The notes beneath the pieces are model-generated. The model was not told the DNA's origin, did no database searches, and was given only the letters and a program-made list of their open reading frames with translations. A stretch of 64,000 nt of DNA from an uncultured Clostridia bacterium (GTDB lineage Bacteria > Bacillota > Clostridia > TANB77 > CAG-508). The stretch covers positions 310,001 through 374,000 of the forward strand of contig CAQDYY010000001.1 of the NCBI GenBank assembly GCA_948777935.1. Direction: 5' to 3'. A program made the translations under genes and the position numbers. Shown here one piece after another: positions 46,542 through 56,041 of the stretch (position 1 is the stretch's first letter; every line of letters begins with the position of its first letter).

Positions 46542-46874
46542 ATGTCAAAATTATTCAAATTTGTTAGTATTTTAGTAATTATTTTTGCATTATTTACACC
46601 AGTTTTTGTAAATGCCACTAATGTTGATATGAACTTAAATTCTAATGGAAATACTTATGCTAGTGGCACTTATAACAATTCTTACTCACATAATACAAAT
46701 ACTTTATCACCAAATACATCTAATAGTCAGGCTAACTCTGCAACTGTCTCTTCTCTAAGTCAATTGCCAGAAGCAAGCCTTGGTTTAACAAATATCCTTA
46801 ATATCATATTAATTGTTGTTGGTATTTTATTAGTATTATTAAGTATTGCTATTTTAATTAGATTAAAACATTAA
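46542..46874 (+). CDS. Small secreted membrane-anchored protein
   Basis: 110 residues: signal peptide (~1-26, FVSILVIIFALFTPVFVNA), Asn/Ser/Thr-rich middle, then a C-terminal membrane helix (~85-106) with basic tail RLKH. No family recognised. Own terminator. Confidence 0.7.
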   Translation: MSKLFKFVSILVIIFALFTPVFVNATNVDMNLNSNGNTYASGTYNNSYSHNTNTLSPNTSNSQANSATVSSLSQLPEASLGLTNILNIILIVVGILLVLLSIAILIRLKH

Positions 46875-46888
46875 ATTTTTAAAATTTG

Positions 46889-46917
46889 GAAGATAAACAA
46901 AATTTATCTTCTTTTTT
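46889..46917 (+). terminator. Rho-independent terminator
   Basis: GAAGATAAA-CAAAA-TTTATCTTC followed by TTTTTT. Confidence 0.85.
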
Positions 46918-47023
46918 CATTTTTCGCCATTTTAGTGTATTTTTTTATGGATATTTTTCTTTAAAATATTAATACTATTATTAGTTTTAATAAAAAACTA
47001 ATTTTAATAGGAGGTACGAAATC

Positions 47024-47461
47024 ATGACAAAGAAATTTTTCTCTTTTATTATTGCTCTTAGCCTTATAGTTTCTTCATCTTTCGTATTTGCAGCAAGTGA
47101 ATTAAAAGATTCTGCAGACAAAGCTGGAAATAACATGCAAAATGTTGTAAATGGTGCTGGTACTGTACTAAAAGATGCAGGAGAAGGTATTAAGGATGGA
47201 GCAAGAAATATTGGCGAAGACATAAAAGATGGTGCAAGAAATGTTGGTGAAGCTGTAAATGATGGTGCACATGACATGACAAGAACTGACAATAACGATG
47301 GATATACTGCTACAAGAACTAATGATAATGGAACTATTATGGGAATGAGTGGAACTACTTGGACTTGGTTAGTATTAGCTATTGCCGCTCTTGCTATTGT
47401 TGGTCTTGTTTGGTATTATGCTATGCAAAATAAGAACGAGTATAACCATCATAATGACTAA
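47024..47461 (+). CDS. Secreted protein with 11-residue repeats
   Basis: 145 residues: signal peptide (~1-24), then near-repeats of 11 residues (IKDGARNIGED, IKDGARNVGEA, VNDGAHDM) preceded by related KDAGEG, suggesting an amphipathic helix, then a C-terminal membrane helix (~112-131). No family named. Repeats of this kind often bind lipid surfaces (inference). Confidence 0.7.
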   Translation: MTKKFFSFIIALSLIVSSSFVFAASELKDSADKAGNNMQNVVNGAGTVLKDAGEGIKDGARNIGEDIKDGARNVGEAVNDGAHDMTRTDNNDGYTATRTNDNGTIMGMSGTTWTWLVLAIAALAIVGLVWYYAMQNKNEYNHHND

Positions 47462-47473
47462 TTATAGTTTATT

Positions 47474-47502
47474 AAAAGGTCGTAATTTTTATTCGACCTT
47501 TT
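47474..47502 (+). terminator. Terminator after the 11-mer repeat protein gene
   Basis: AAAAGGTCG and CGACCTTTT arms. Confidence 0.8.
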
Positions 47503-47575
47503 AATTTTCTCTTTTCTTTTTCTATATTTTCATGATATAATACTATAAAACTATTTAGAAAAGAGGAAAATTTAA

Positions 47576-48032
47576 ATGTCATTGGTTATTGCTAAAAATC
47601 CCACTGCAAGGCATAATTATACAATTGAAAATACTTTAGAAGCAGGTATTATATTAAGTGGTACAGAAATAAAATCCATTCGTTCACGGAAAAGTTAATT
47701 TAAAAGATAGTTATGCAATTATTAAAAATAGTGAAGTATTTGTTTTAGGTATGCATATTAGCCCTTATGAACAGGGAAATATTTTTAATAAAGACCCTTT
47801 ACGTGATAGAAAACTTTTACTAAATAATCGTGAAATTAGTCGTCTTATTGGATTAACTAAACAAAAAGGTTATTCTCTAGTTCCTATGAGTTTATATTTT
47901 AAAGGAAGTTTTGTAAAAATGGAACTTGGTATTGGAAAAGGTAAAAAGCTATATGATAAAAGAAATGAGCTTGCTAAAAAAGATGCTGCAAGAACTGTAG
48001 AAAGAGCATTAAAAAGCAAGCAATATGAATAA
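47576..48032 (+). CDS. smpB: SsrA-binding protein with a +1 frameshift site
   Basis: 151 residues when read as 47576-47686 plus 47688-48032; a normal SmpB length. NYTIENTLEAGIILSGTEIK precedes the site IRS-GKVNLKDSYAIIKN (CGT TCA C|GGA AAA GTT). Then FVLGMHISPYEQGN, DPLRDRKLLLNNREISRLIG and a basic C-terminal tail. SmpB is required for tmRNA-mediated ribosome rescue. Without the shift only a 39-residue peptide would form. Confidence 0.95.
47687..47690 (+). other. +1 frameshift site, smpB (CGGA)
   Basis: CGT TCA C|GGA AAA GTT AAT TTA. Skipping C at 47687 restores SGKVNLKDSYA. Zero frame: CGG AAA AGT TAA. Confidence 0.95.
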
Positions 48033-48045
48033 AAAACGAATTTAA

Positions 48046-48097
48046 GGGCACAGTGGTGTCATGTCTTACAGGTATTCCCTTTAAACGCGCCCCTACA
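48046..48097. repeat. Dispersed ~50-bp intergenic repeat, copy C
   Basis: GGGCACAGTGGTGTCATGTC ... GGTATTCCC ... CGCGCCCCTACA, just after smpB. Confidence 0.8.
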
Positions 48098-48100
48098 AAT

Positions 48101-48129
48101 AAAAAAAGGAACACAAGGTTCCTTTTTTT
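48101..48129. terminator. Bidirectional terminator, smpB / lipoprotein
   Basis: AAAAAAAGGAAC-ACAAG-GTTCCTTTTTTT between convergent genes. Confidence 0.85.
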
Positions 48130-48712
48130 ATTTGAATGATTTTATAATTTTTTCATATTTTTCATTAATTCCTGATGTATTTGCATCTTTATCAGATTTT
48201 AGCATTCCTAATGTTAATATATATGCATTACCATTTTTCTTAATTAATATTTGTGTAATACTCATTTTTTGTCCTTGGCTACTTGCAATATAATCTAATT
48301 TTGCTGCTTTTTGTCCATTTAAATTAATATAATCTACCTTAACGTCTCCTTCAATAGTCATTTGTGATTTAATTCCTGGAATAGATGCATCTACATATCC
48401 TTCAAATGATAATGAACTTGGAAAACTAGATGTTACTACATTAAGTGTTGCTCCTGCTACATCTGGATCCATATACATAGGCATACTTGATGTTCCTATA
48501 GATTTATAGTTTGCTGGATATTTAAATTCAATTCCTGATATTTTATCAAATGTTGACCAATCTGGTGTTTCTTCTGCTGTGTAAACAGGTAGTCCATCTA
48601 AACTATCTCCTTTTTTATCATTTGTTTTTGTTTCAGTATTTCCACATCCTGTTAAAAGCATTACTGCGATTAGCATAATTATTGCTAATACTCCTAATTT
48701 TGTTTTTTTCAT
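48128..48712 (-). CDS. Lipoprotein of unknown function
   Basis: 194 residues. Lipobox LLTGCG gives Cys22 as anchor. The mature part (~45-194; FDKISGIEFKYPANYKSIGT) resembles PsbP-like/DUF-type beta-sandwich proteins, but no clear family. Faces outside the membrane. Confidence 0.75.
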   Translation of the reverse strand: MKKTKLGVLAIIMLIAVMLLTGCGNTETKTNDKKGDSLDGLPVYTAEETPDWSTFDKISGIEFKYPANYKSIGTSSMPMYMDPDVAGATLNVVTSSFPSSLSFEGYVDASIPGIKSQMTIEGDVKVDYINLNGQKAAKLDYIASSQGQKMSITQILIKKNGNAYILTLGMLKSDKDANTSGINEKYEKIIKSFK

Positions 48713-48748
48713 TTTTTTCTCCCCTTACTTTATAATTTTAAATTTATA

Positions 48749-49681
48749 TTAAGCTCTGTTACTAGAGCCAAATACCTCTTTCATTTTGTGACTTACAGTT
48801 TTAGTGATTTCTTCTCTTGTTGGTTGTAAATATTTTCTTGGGTCAAATACACTTGGTTCTTCTGCAAACACTTTTCTAATTTGTGATGTCATTGCAAGTC
48901 TTAAGTCTGTATCTACATTTATTTTAGATACTCCTCTTTTACTTGCTTCATTTAGCATTTCGTCTGGTACTCCTTTTGCACCAGGAATATCTCCACCATA
49001 TTTATTACATGTTTCGACTAATTCTGGAATAACTGTTGATGCTCCATGTAATACTATTGGTGTGTTTGGTATCAATTCTTTTATTTTTTCTAATATATCA
49101 AATCTTAGTTTTGCTTCACCTTTAAATTTATAAGCTCCATGGCTAGTTCCTATAGCTATTGCTAAAGAATCACAACCTGTTCTTTCTACAAATTCTTTTG
49201 CTTGAGTTGGGTCTGTATACATAGCATCACTTTCCGCTACGTTTACATCATCTTCTATTCCAGCTAATTTTCCTAATTCTGCCTCAACTACTACTCCATG
49301 TGCATGGGCATAATCTACTACTTTTTTTGTAAGTGCAACATTTTCTTCAAAATCATATTTTGAACCATCTATCATAACTGATGTAAAACCTGCATCTATA
49401 CACATTTTACATGTTTCAAAATCTGGGCCATGGTCTAAATGTATTGCAACTGGAATATCTGGTGCTTCTTCTACAGCAGCTTCAATCATTTTCATTAAAT
49501 AGTTTACTCTTGCATATTTAATTGCACCATGTGATGCTTGTAAAATAACTGGTGATTTTTCTTGCTTTGCAGCATCCATAATTCCTTGTATAATTTCCAT
49601 ATTATTTACATTAAATGCACCTATTGCATAATGTTCTTTCATGGATTTTTCAAACATTTCTTTTGTTGTTACAAGTGGCAT
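48749..49681 (-). CDS. fba: Class II fructose-bisphosphate aldolase
   Basis: 310 residues. Zinc-binding VAIHLDHGPDFETCKMCIDAG, SVMIDGSKYDFEENV, HGVVVEAELGKLAGIED, and IVLHGAST. Splits fructose 1,6-bisphosphate in glycolysis. The C-terminal region FDPRKYLQPTREEITKTV is usual for this clade. Confidence 0.95.
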   Translation of the reverse strand: MPLVTTKEMFEKSMKEHYAIGAFNVNNMEIIQGIMDAAKQEKSPVILQASHGAIKYARVNYLMKMIEAAVEEAPDIPVAIHLDHGPDFETCKMCIDAGFTSVMIDGSKYDFEENVALTKKVVDYAHAHGVVVEAELGKLAGIEDDVNVAESDAMYTDPTQAKEFVERTGCDSLAIAIGTSHGAYKFKGEAKLRFDILEKIKELIPNTPIVLHGASTVIPELVETCNKYGGDIPGAKGVPDEMLNEASKRGVSKINVDTDLRLAMTSQIRKVFAEEPSVFDPRKYLQPTREEITKTVSHKMKEVFGSSNRA

Positions 49682-49746
49682 TTTTATTACCTCCCTTATT
49701 TTCTACATAGGTTATTTTATGTCTAAAATTGTAATCTGTCAAGTAT

Positions 49747-50637
49747 CTACTTCATAATATTATAAAAATTTTTAAAATTATACCCTTTTTCTCTTAAATA
49801 CTGTATTATTTCTGGTAATACTTCATATGTTAATATTTTATCTCCTGCATCATGCATTAGTATTACTACTGTTTGCTTTTCTCCTACTGTATGCTTTATA
49901 TTTTCTAAAAGAGCCTCCTTTGTTTTTGCTCCTGCTGCATCACTACTTAATGCATTCCAATCTATATATCCTACTTGATTTTCATTTAATAAATTTTTAG
50001 ATTCTTTTTTTAAGCTATGATATTTTCCTCCTGTAGAACCTCCTGGAAAACGAAATAGATGTCCATCATATTCTATACCTACTGCATTTATAATAGCTTG
50101 TTTTGTTTTATTATATTCATCTAAAACAGCATTAGTACTACTATATATTTTTGCATACATATGAGAATATCCATGGTTTGCTATAAAATGTCCTTCTTCG
50201 TATTCTCTTCTTACAATACTTGGGTTTAATTCCACTCTTGAGCCTAGTACAAAAAATGTTGCTTTAATGTTTTCTTTTTTTAATAAATCTAGTATTAGTG
50301 GTGTTACTGTTTTTGATGGACCATCATCAAAAGTTAAATATACTGTTTTTTCTTTAGAATTATATATATTATCTAATCTAGCTTTTGACTCTTCATTATA
50401 AACTGGTAAAAAATTCACTTTTGCAACATGTTTTTGTTTATTAGCATAGTTTTCTGCACTTACTGCAACAGTTTGATTTTTTAGAGTATTATTTTTTCCT
50501 GTAACTATTTTATTATGGTTATGATAAAAAATGCTAATTATAATAGCAGTAATTATAACTAATACTATAATCACTGTAATAATAACTTTCTTTTTATTTA
50601 CTTTTGGCTTCACTTCAACCAAATCATAATATAACAT
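49747..50637 (-). CDS. Polysaccharide deacetylase (NodB domain)
   Basis: 296 residues. N-terminal membrane helix (~19-38), then NodB domain: TVYLTFDDGPSKTVTPLILD, HFIANHGYSHMYAKIY (HxxxH-like HGYSH), FRFPGGS and VILMHDAGDK. Probably deacetylates peptidoglycan or another surface glycan. Confidence 0.92.
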   Translation of the reverse strand: MLYYDLVEVKPKVNKKKVIITVIIVLVIITAIIISIFYHNHNKIVTGKNNTLKNQTVAVSAENYANKQKHVAKVNFLPVYNEESKARLDNIYNSKEKTVYLTFDDGPSKTVTPLILDLLKKENIKATFFVLGSRVELNPSIVRREYEEGHFIANHGYSHMYAKIYSSTNAVLDEYNKTKQAIINAVGIEYDGHLFRFPGGSTGGKYHSLKKESKNLLNENQVGYIDWNALSSDAAGAKTKEALLENIKHTVGEKQTVVILMHDAGDKILTYEVLPEIIQYLREKGYNFKNFYNIMK

Positions 50638-50762
50638 TTCTAGTGTCCCCTTTTGTATTTTTTTGATTATTAAGTTCGTTTTTTGTCGTTTACAAAGTTA
50701 TTATACACTATAATATTATTTTTTAGTAGTCTTTTTTTATTTTTTGTTTTAAAATTTAAAAA

Positions 50763-50817
50763 GGGCACAGTGTTGGTGCTTCTTCTACGAAGCCTTCCCA
50801 CAAACGGTGCCCCTACA
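50763..50817. repeat. Dispersed ~50-bp intergenic repeat, copy D (divergent middle)
   Basis: GGGCACAGTGTTGGTGCTTC ... CCTTCCCACAAACGGTGCCCCTACA. Ends match copies A-C; the middle differs. Confidence 0.75.
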
Positions 50818-50856
50818 TTTTTAACCCATTTAACTCAAATTATAATACTTTTAATC

Positions 50857-53577
50857 CTATTCATCTTTTACACTATTTATCTTAAATAACTTAAATATTT
50901 CTACAATTACAATTGGTGCAAATACTAAGCAAATAACTTCTAGTATATTTTCTACTGGTAATTCCCAAATGCTAAATATTTGCCTTAATACTGGAATAAC
51001 CAAAATTGTTATCATTAATAATGCTGATATTGCAATTGCTCCTAATAATGTTTTATTATTAAATGGATTTGTTTTAAATATTGAATTTTTGTTATCTCTT
51101 ACATTAAATACATGTACTAATTGTGATAATGCTAAAACAGAAAATGCCATTGTTTGACCTATCTCTATTTTTACATGTTCTACATACTCTGATGTTCCTT
51201 CTATATTAGGTGTAGCAAGCCCTATGCAAAATGCAATTAATGTTAATGTTCCTATCATTATGCCTTGATAAATTACTCTTAAAACCATTCCTTTTGTGAA
51301 AATCCCCTTTTTAGTATCTTTGGGTTTTCTATTCATAATATCTCTATTTGCAGGGTCAAATGCAAGTGCTAATGCAGGTAATGCATCTGTTACTAAGTTA
51401 ATCCATAAAATATGAATTGGAAGTAATGGTTCTAAATTACTTATATTGCTTATTCCAAACCATTTAGCTAAAAGTGGTGTAAGTAAAATAGCTACAAATA
51501 ATACAATAATTTCTCCTACATTACTAGATAATAAATATTGTATTGCTTTTAAAATATTATCATAAATACGTCTTCCTTCTTCTACTGCTGATACAACAGT
51601 TGCAAAGTTATCATCTGTTAAAATAACATCTGCTGCTTCTTTTGCTACATCTGTTCCTACCATTCCCATAGCACAACCAATATCTGCTGTTTTTAGAGCT
51701 GGTGCATCATTTACACCATCACCTGTCATTGCAACAATTTCACCTTGTGCTTTCCATGCCTTTACAATACGTACTTTATGTTCTGGAGAAACTCTTGCAT
51801 ATACAGAATAGTTCCTAATATTTTTTGTTAATTCTTCATCTGACATTTGCTCTAATTCTGCACCTGTTAATGCTTCTGTTTCATTTTGTAAAATTCCCAA
51901 TGCTTTTGCAATTGCAATTGCTGTAATTTTATGGTCTCCTGTTATCATTACTGTTTTTATTCCTGCATTTTTACATTTTTCTACTGCAAGGCGTGCTTCT
52001 TCTCTTGGTGGATCAATCATTCCTACCATTCCAACAAATATTAAGCTACTTTCAATTGTTTTCATTTCTTCTTTATTTGGCATATGGTCTAGTTCTTTAT
52101 ATCCAAAAGCTAATACCCTTAAAGCATCACTTGCCATTTCTTGGTTTCGTTTCCAAATTTCTGGTTTAAAGTTTTCTAAATCAGTTTTTATTTCTCCAGA
52201 AATTTGATATGCTCTAGAACGTGCTAGTAATTCATCTACTCCACCTTTTGTGTATACTATATACTTTTCTCCTACTTTATGAACTGTTGTCATTAATTTT
52301 CTATTTGAATCAAATGGTATTTCTTCTACACGTGGCATTTTTTCAAATACAGATGGCTCAAATTTTAATTTAAATGCCATATCTACTAATGCTGTTTCAG
52401 TTGGGTCTCCTTTTAAGCTTAAATCTATATCTATTTTTGTATCATTACAAAGTATACTTGCTAATACTAGTTTCTCTGCTTCTTCATTAATACTTCCTAT
52501 ATCTTCTAAATTTAATATAGTTTTATTATAATATACTTTTTTTACTGTCATTTTATTTTGTGTTAGTGTTCCTGTTTTATCTGAACAAATAACTGTTGCA
52601 CTTCCTAAGGTTTCTACTGCTGGCAATTTTTTTACAATAGCATTTTTCTTTACCATTTTTTGAACACCTATTGCTAAAACAATTGTAGAAACTGCTACTA
52701 ACCCTTCTGGAATAGCTGCTACTGCTAAACTTACTGCTGTCATAAACATGTGTATTGGTTCTTTTCCATAAAGAAGCCCTATAACAAATATAACTGCACA
52801 AATTGCAAGTGCTGCAATTCCTAAAGTTTTTCCAAGTACATTTAATTTTTCTTGAAGAGGTGTTGTTGTTTCTTCTGTATTATCTAGCATACTTGCAATC
52901 TTTCCTACTTCTGTATTCATTCCAGTGTTTACAACAATTCCTTTTCCTCGTCCATAAGTAACAAGACTAGATGAAAATAACATATTGGTTCTATCTCCAA
53001 TGCCTACTTTATCTTCTGTTATTACATCTACTTGTTTTTCAACTGGAACTGATTCACCTGTTAGAGCAGATTCTTGAGATTTTAAATTCACTGCTTCTAT
53101 TATTCTTAAATCTGCTGGAATGTAATCTCCTGTTTCTAATACTACAATATCTCCCGGTACTAGTAATCTTGATGGTATCACTTCCATTTTACCATTTCTT
53201 ATTACTTTTGATGCATGGTCACTTAGTTTTTGCAATGCTTCTAAAGATTTTTCAGCTTTAGATTCTTGTGCCACACCAATTATAGCATTTAATATAACAA
53301 CTATTAAAATAATAATTGTATCTGTAATTCCTTCTCCTTCTGATATACCAACAATTCCTGATACTATTGCTGCTACAATTAGTACAATAATTGTAAAATC
53401 TTTAAATTGTTCTAAAAATTTTTGAAGCAAAGATTTTTTCTTTTTTGCTTTTAGTTCATTAAAACCATACTTTTCTTGTTTATTTACAACTTGTTCGCTT
53501 TTTAGTCCATTTTGCAAGTCTGTTTCTAGTTCATTTTTTGTTTCTTCTACTGTTTTACTATACCATTGTTTTTCCAA
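50857..53577 (-). CDS. Calcium-transporting P-type ATPase (type II)
   Basis: 906 residues. Cation_ATPase_N domain, TGES loop in ESALTGESVPVEK, phosphorylation site CSDKTGTLTQNKMTVKKVYY (split here only for naming), AIPEGLVAVSTI in helix 4, and hinge TGDGVNDAPALKTADIG. C-terminal four-helix bundle present. Exports Ca2+. Confidence 0.94.
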   Translation of the reverse strand: MEKQWYSKTVEETKNELETDLQNGLKSEQVVNKQEKYGFNELKAKKKKSLLQKFLEQFKDFTIIVLIVAAIVSGIVGISEGEGITDTIIILIVVILNAIIGVAQESKAEKSLEALQKLSDHASKVIRNGKMEVIPSRLLVPGDIVVLETGDYIPADLRIIEAVNLKSQESALTGESVPVEKQVDVITEDKVGIGDRTNMLFSSSLVTYGRGKGIVVNTGMNTEVGKIASMLDNTEETTTPLQEKLNVLGKTLGIAALAICAVIFVIGLLYGKEPIHMFMTAVSLAVAAIPEGLVAVSTIVLAIGVQKMVKKNAIVKKLPAVETLGSATVICSDKTGTLTQNKMTVKKVYYNKTILNLEDIGSINEEAEKLVLASILCNDTKIDIDLSLKGDPTETALVDMAFKLKFEPSVFEKMPRVEEIPFDSNRKLMTTVHKVGEKYIVYTKGGVDELLARSRAYQISGEIKTDLENFKPEIWKRNQEMASDALRVLAFGYKELDHMPNKEEMKTIESSLIFVGMVGMIDPPREEARLAVEKCKNAGIKTVMITGDHKITAIAIAKALGILQNETEALTGAELEQMSDEELTKNIRNYSVYARVSPEHKVRIVKAWKAQGEIVAMTGDGVNDAPALKTADIGCAMGMVGTDVAKEAADVILTDDNFATVVSAVEEGRRIYDNILKAIQYLLSSNVGEIIVLFVAILLTPLLAKWFGISNISNLEPLLPIHILWINLVTDALPALALAFDPANRDIMNRKPKDTKKGIFTKGMVLRVIYQGIMIGTLTLIAFCIGLATPNIEGTSEYVEHVKIEIGQTMAFSVLALSQLVHVFNVRDNKNSIFKTNPFNNKTLLGAIAISALLMITILVIPVLRQIFSIWELPVENILEVICLVFAPIVIVEIFKLFKINSVKDE

Positions 53578-53613
53578 ATCTCATCTCTCCTTTTTTAATA
53601 TTATATACAAAAA

Positions 53614-53669
53614 CAAGACTTTTAAATAAATTCTTCTAACTTTCACGAAAAATTTATTTAAAAGTCTTG
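53614..53669. other. Perfect 19-bp inverted repeat before the Ca-ATPase gene
   Basis: CAAGACTTTTAAATAAATT (53614-53632) and its complement (53651-53669). May terminate tRNA-Trp transcription or form a leader hairpin of the ATPase gene. Confidence 0.5.
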
Positions 53670-53756
53670 CTTACTTAAAAAATATTTAAGCTTACTAACC
53701 AGATAAAATCGCGATTGTTGATTAGTAACAAAACGAAGCTACTCCCCTTTAAAATA

Positions 53757-53832
53757 TGGCAGGGGTACTAAGACTCGAACTCAGACTTGTGGTTTTGGAG
53801 ACCATCGTGCTAACCATTGACACTATACCCCT
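53757..53832 (-). tRNA. tRNA-Trp (anticodon CCA)
   Basis: 76 nt including encoded CCA. Acceptor AGGGGTA/TACCCCT, anticodon loop CTCCAAA, T-arm CTGAG-TTCGAGT-CTTAG. One weak pair (A27-C43) in the anticodon stem. The rest of 53578-53979 holds only the hairpin above and about 150 bases without recognisable features. Confidence 0.92.
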
Positions 53833-53979
53833 ATGTAATTAACAAATATAATCTTAGCATAAAATATTTCCAGTTGCAAGCATTTTAAAAAATATTTATT
53901 GGAAATTTTGAAAAATGGCATTCAATTTATTAAGGGAAGGACTGCAATACAGTATCCCTCCCTCAATAAATCCGTTCAA

Positions 53980-54639
53980 TTACTTGCAGACTCTATGATA
54001 TCTGATATGGCTCCATTCGGTGTGATTTACCTTATTTGCCTGTGTATCAATGAATTCGCGAGTTTGCTTACTTCCAGCAGTTTCAAATCCTTCATTATAT
54101 TCCCAATTGTATTGTTTTCTTAAATATCCTTTCGCCCTATGAACTTTCTTTCCTCCCAGTTTAACAGGATATATCAATGCAGGGTTTAGATTCCTAATAT
54201 GAGAATATGGCTGTTCAGTTTCCTTCCATTCAACTTGAATATCAAACAGTTTAAAACGAACAGTTCCGTTTTTCCCTTTATTGCAAGTTGAAATGCCTGT
54301 AACATTGTCCTCTTCGAATGGATTGCAAAATTTCAGATACATAGGAACATCAAGGTTATAGTCCCATCCCACACCACAGCAACCAATCAACCACGCAGCT
54401 TCTGTTTTTCTCATCTTTCCATTATTGAGAACAGCATATTTCTTAGCAATCACAAAGATTGCAAGATTTTTGTGATTCCAAATAACATCTGGAGAAGCTG
54501 ACAGAAAAACATTTATTACCTGTTCCTTTGGGTATAAAATAGCAACTATTTTTCCATTATCCCAAAAGATAATTCCGTCGCCATCTTTACATGTAACTGG
54601 ATATTCCTCATACATCCGCTTTAAAACATAATTAAACAT
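53980..54639 (-). CDS. Hypothetical protein, probably horizontally acquired
   Basis: 219 residues, no recognised family. Base composition is visibly richer in G+C than its neighbours. It lies next to tRNA-Trp, a common integration point. It contains CGG as codon 8 (..TTA AAG CGG ATG TAT..), one of only two ordinary in-frame CGG codons in the window. A GGAGG ribosome site precedes the ATG by 7 bases. Confidence 0.6.
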   Translation of the reverse strand: MFNYVLKRMYEEYPVTCKDGDGIIFWDNGKIVAILYPKEQVINVFLSASPDVIWNHKNLAIFVIAKKYAVLNNGKMRKTEAAWLIGCCGVGWDYNLDVPMYLKFCNPFEEDNVTGISTCNKGKNGTVRFKLFDIQVEWKETEQPYSHIRNLNPALIYPVKLGGKKVHRAKGYLRKQYNWEYNEGFETAGSKQTREFIDTQANKVNHTEWSHIRYHRVCK

Positions 54640-54866
54640 ATCAATACCTCCAAAAATTTTTTTAATTTAATGTTAGTAGTAACTGCAAACTCGAGGTTTG
54701 CAAACATAGACACTTTGCCTATATCACTTTAAGTATATCATATTTACATAAAACTGTCAAAATTTACCCTTCCTATTTTTTACACAATATGTATTGAATA
54801 ATAATTATTAAATTGGTATAATAATTTTGAAGTTATGAGATATTATTTATAAATGGAGGTTAGTAT

Positions 54867-55175
54867 ATGAGTAATAAGATTTATACTATTGAGGAAATAA
54901 AAGCAATGTTAAAAAAAATATTATATAATACTCCCGTGTGCCAAGTTATATTGTTTGGTTCATATGCTAAACAGAATGCCAGCAAAAAAAGCGATTTAGA
55001 TTTTATTATAGATTCAAAAGGTGCTCTTATGGGTTTTAGTTTATTAGAGTTAATTGAAAAAATTGAGAAAACATTTCATAAAGATATAGATGCATTTGAA
55101 AAAATAGAAATTATAGAAAATTCTAGAATAGATAACGAAATTAAAAGAACAGGAGTCATAGTATATGAAAAATAA
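54867..55175 (+). CDS. mntA: MntA-type nucleotidyltransferase antitoxin
   Basis: 102 residues. GSYAKQNASKKSDLDFIID is the pol-beta nucleotidyltransferase motif. In characterised MntA/HepT pairs this enzyme AMPylates the toxin. Overlaps hepT by 11 bases. Confidence 0.85.
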   Translation: MSNKIYTIEEIKAMLKKILYNTPVCQVILFGSYAKQNASKKSDLDFIIDSKGALMGFSLLELIEKIEKTFHKDIDAFEKIEIIENSRIDNEIKRTGVIVYEK

Positions 55176-55515
55176 AGAGTATTATTCTATTAATAAAATG
55201 TTAGAATACGTAAATAAAGTTGAAAAATATACAAATGAACTTTCATTTGAAAGTTTTTCAAATAATGAAATAGTTATAGACGCAACAGTATTCGCTATAA
55301 GTCAAATCGGAGAATTAGTTAAAAATATTGGAAAAGAATTTCAAAAAGAACATTCTACAATAAAATGGTCTATTATAAAAAGTGTAAGAAATAGAATAGT
55401 TCATGATTATGAAGGAATTAATTTAACAATGATATGGACAATAGTTAAAATTGATATACCTAGACTAAAACAAGACTTAATACTTATATCAAAAGAAAAT
55501 GATGAAATTGAATAA
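55165..55515 (+). CDS. hepT: HepT-like HEPN ribonuclease toxin
   Basis: 116 residues, DUF86 type: VRNRIVHDYEGINLTMIW contains the RxxxxH RNase motif and the HxY tyrosine that MntA modifies. Probable defence or stress toxin. Confidence 0.85.
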   Translation: MKNKEYYSINKMLEYVNKVEKYTNELSFESFSNNEIVIDATVFAISQIGELVKNIGKEFQKEHSTIKWSIIKSVRNRIVHDYEGINLTMIWTIVKIDIPRLKQDLILISKENDEIE

Positions 55516-55544
55516 AGAACAGTTATCAAATACTGTTCTTTTTT
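55515..55544 (+). terminator. Terminator after hepT
   Basis: AAGAACAGT-TATCAAAT-ACTGTTCTT followed by T-run. Confidence 0.8.
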
Positions 55545-55570
55545 AATGTAAAAATTTTTTCTAGTAAATT

Positions 55571-55926
55571 TGGTGGAGGCGAGGAGAGTCGAACTCCTGT
55601 CCAATAATCCTTTCATACAGGCTTCTCCGAGTGCAGTTTGTTATTAATTTTCCCTATAAGTTCCATTAACAAACAAACGAAACTTACAAGTAGCTTCTTA
55701 CTACCCACTATTTTTGAAGCAAAAAATAGCTTTGTTTCCTACTAATTTGACACCTTTTATAAGCCGTAGGCCTCCTATAAAAGACGTAGCCACACTTAGG
55801 CAGCTAATGCTACTTCGTTATTTCTAGCGTTTATTTTTAATTTCTCGTTTTTTTAAGTGGATCATACGAGAATCCACTACTCGCTACCCATACTTCTAGA
55901 TTACTGTCGAAACCAATTACGCCCCC
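55571..55926 (-). ncRNA. ssrA: Transfer-messenger RNA
   Basis: About 356 nt. The 5' end GGGGGCGTAATTGGTTTCGA and 3' end CGCCTCCACCA pair as an alanyl acceptor stem with G3-U. T-arm GAGTTCGACTC is present. The tag is read from 55828 to the TAA at 55796: ARNNEVALAA. Works with SmpB, whose gene in this window needs a +1 frameshift. Confidence 0.93.
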
Positions 55927-55944
55927 ATATAAGCATCATATTTT

Positions 55945-55973
55945 ATTATACACTACCTCTGTCTTTTTTACAA
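55945..55973 (-). promoter_or_regulatory. Promoter of ssrA
   Basis: Minus strand TTGTAA (55968-55973), 17 bases, TATAAT (55945-55950), about 20 bases before the RNA 5' end. Confidence 0.7.
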
Positions 55974-55983
55974 TATATTTTCC

Positions 55984-56012
55984 TTGACTTTTTCATTTTC
56001 TTATTTTATAAT
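55984..56012 (+). promoter_or_regulatory. Promoter of gtrA
   Basis: TTGACT (55984-55989), 17 bases, TATAAT (56007-56012), divergent from the ssrA promoter. Confidence 0.75.
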
Positions 56013-56041
56013 ACGTTTTAGTATAAATTAAGGGAGTTTTT

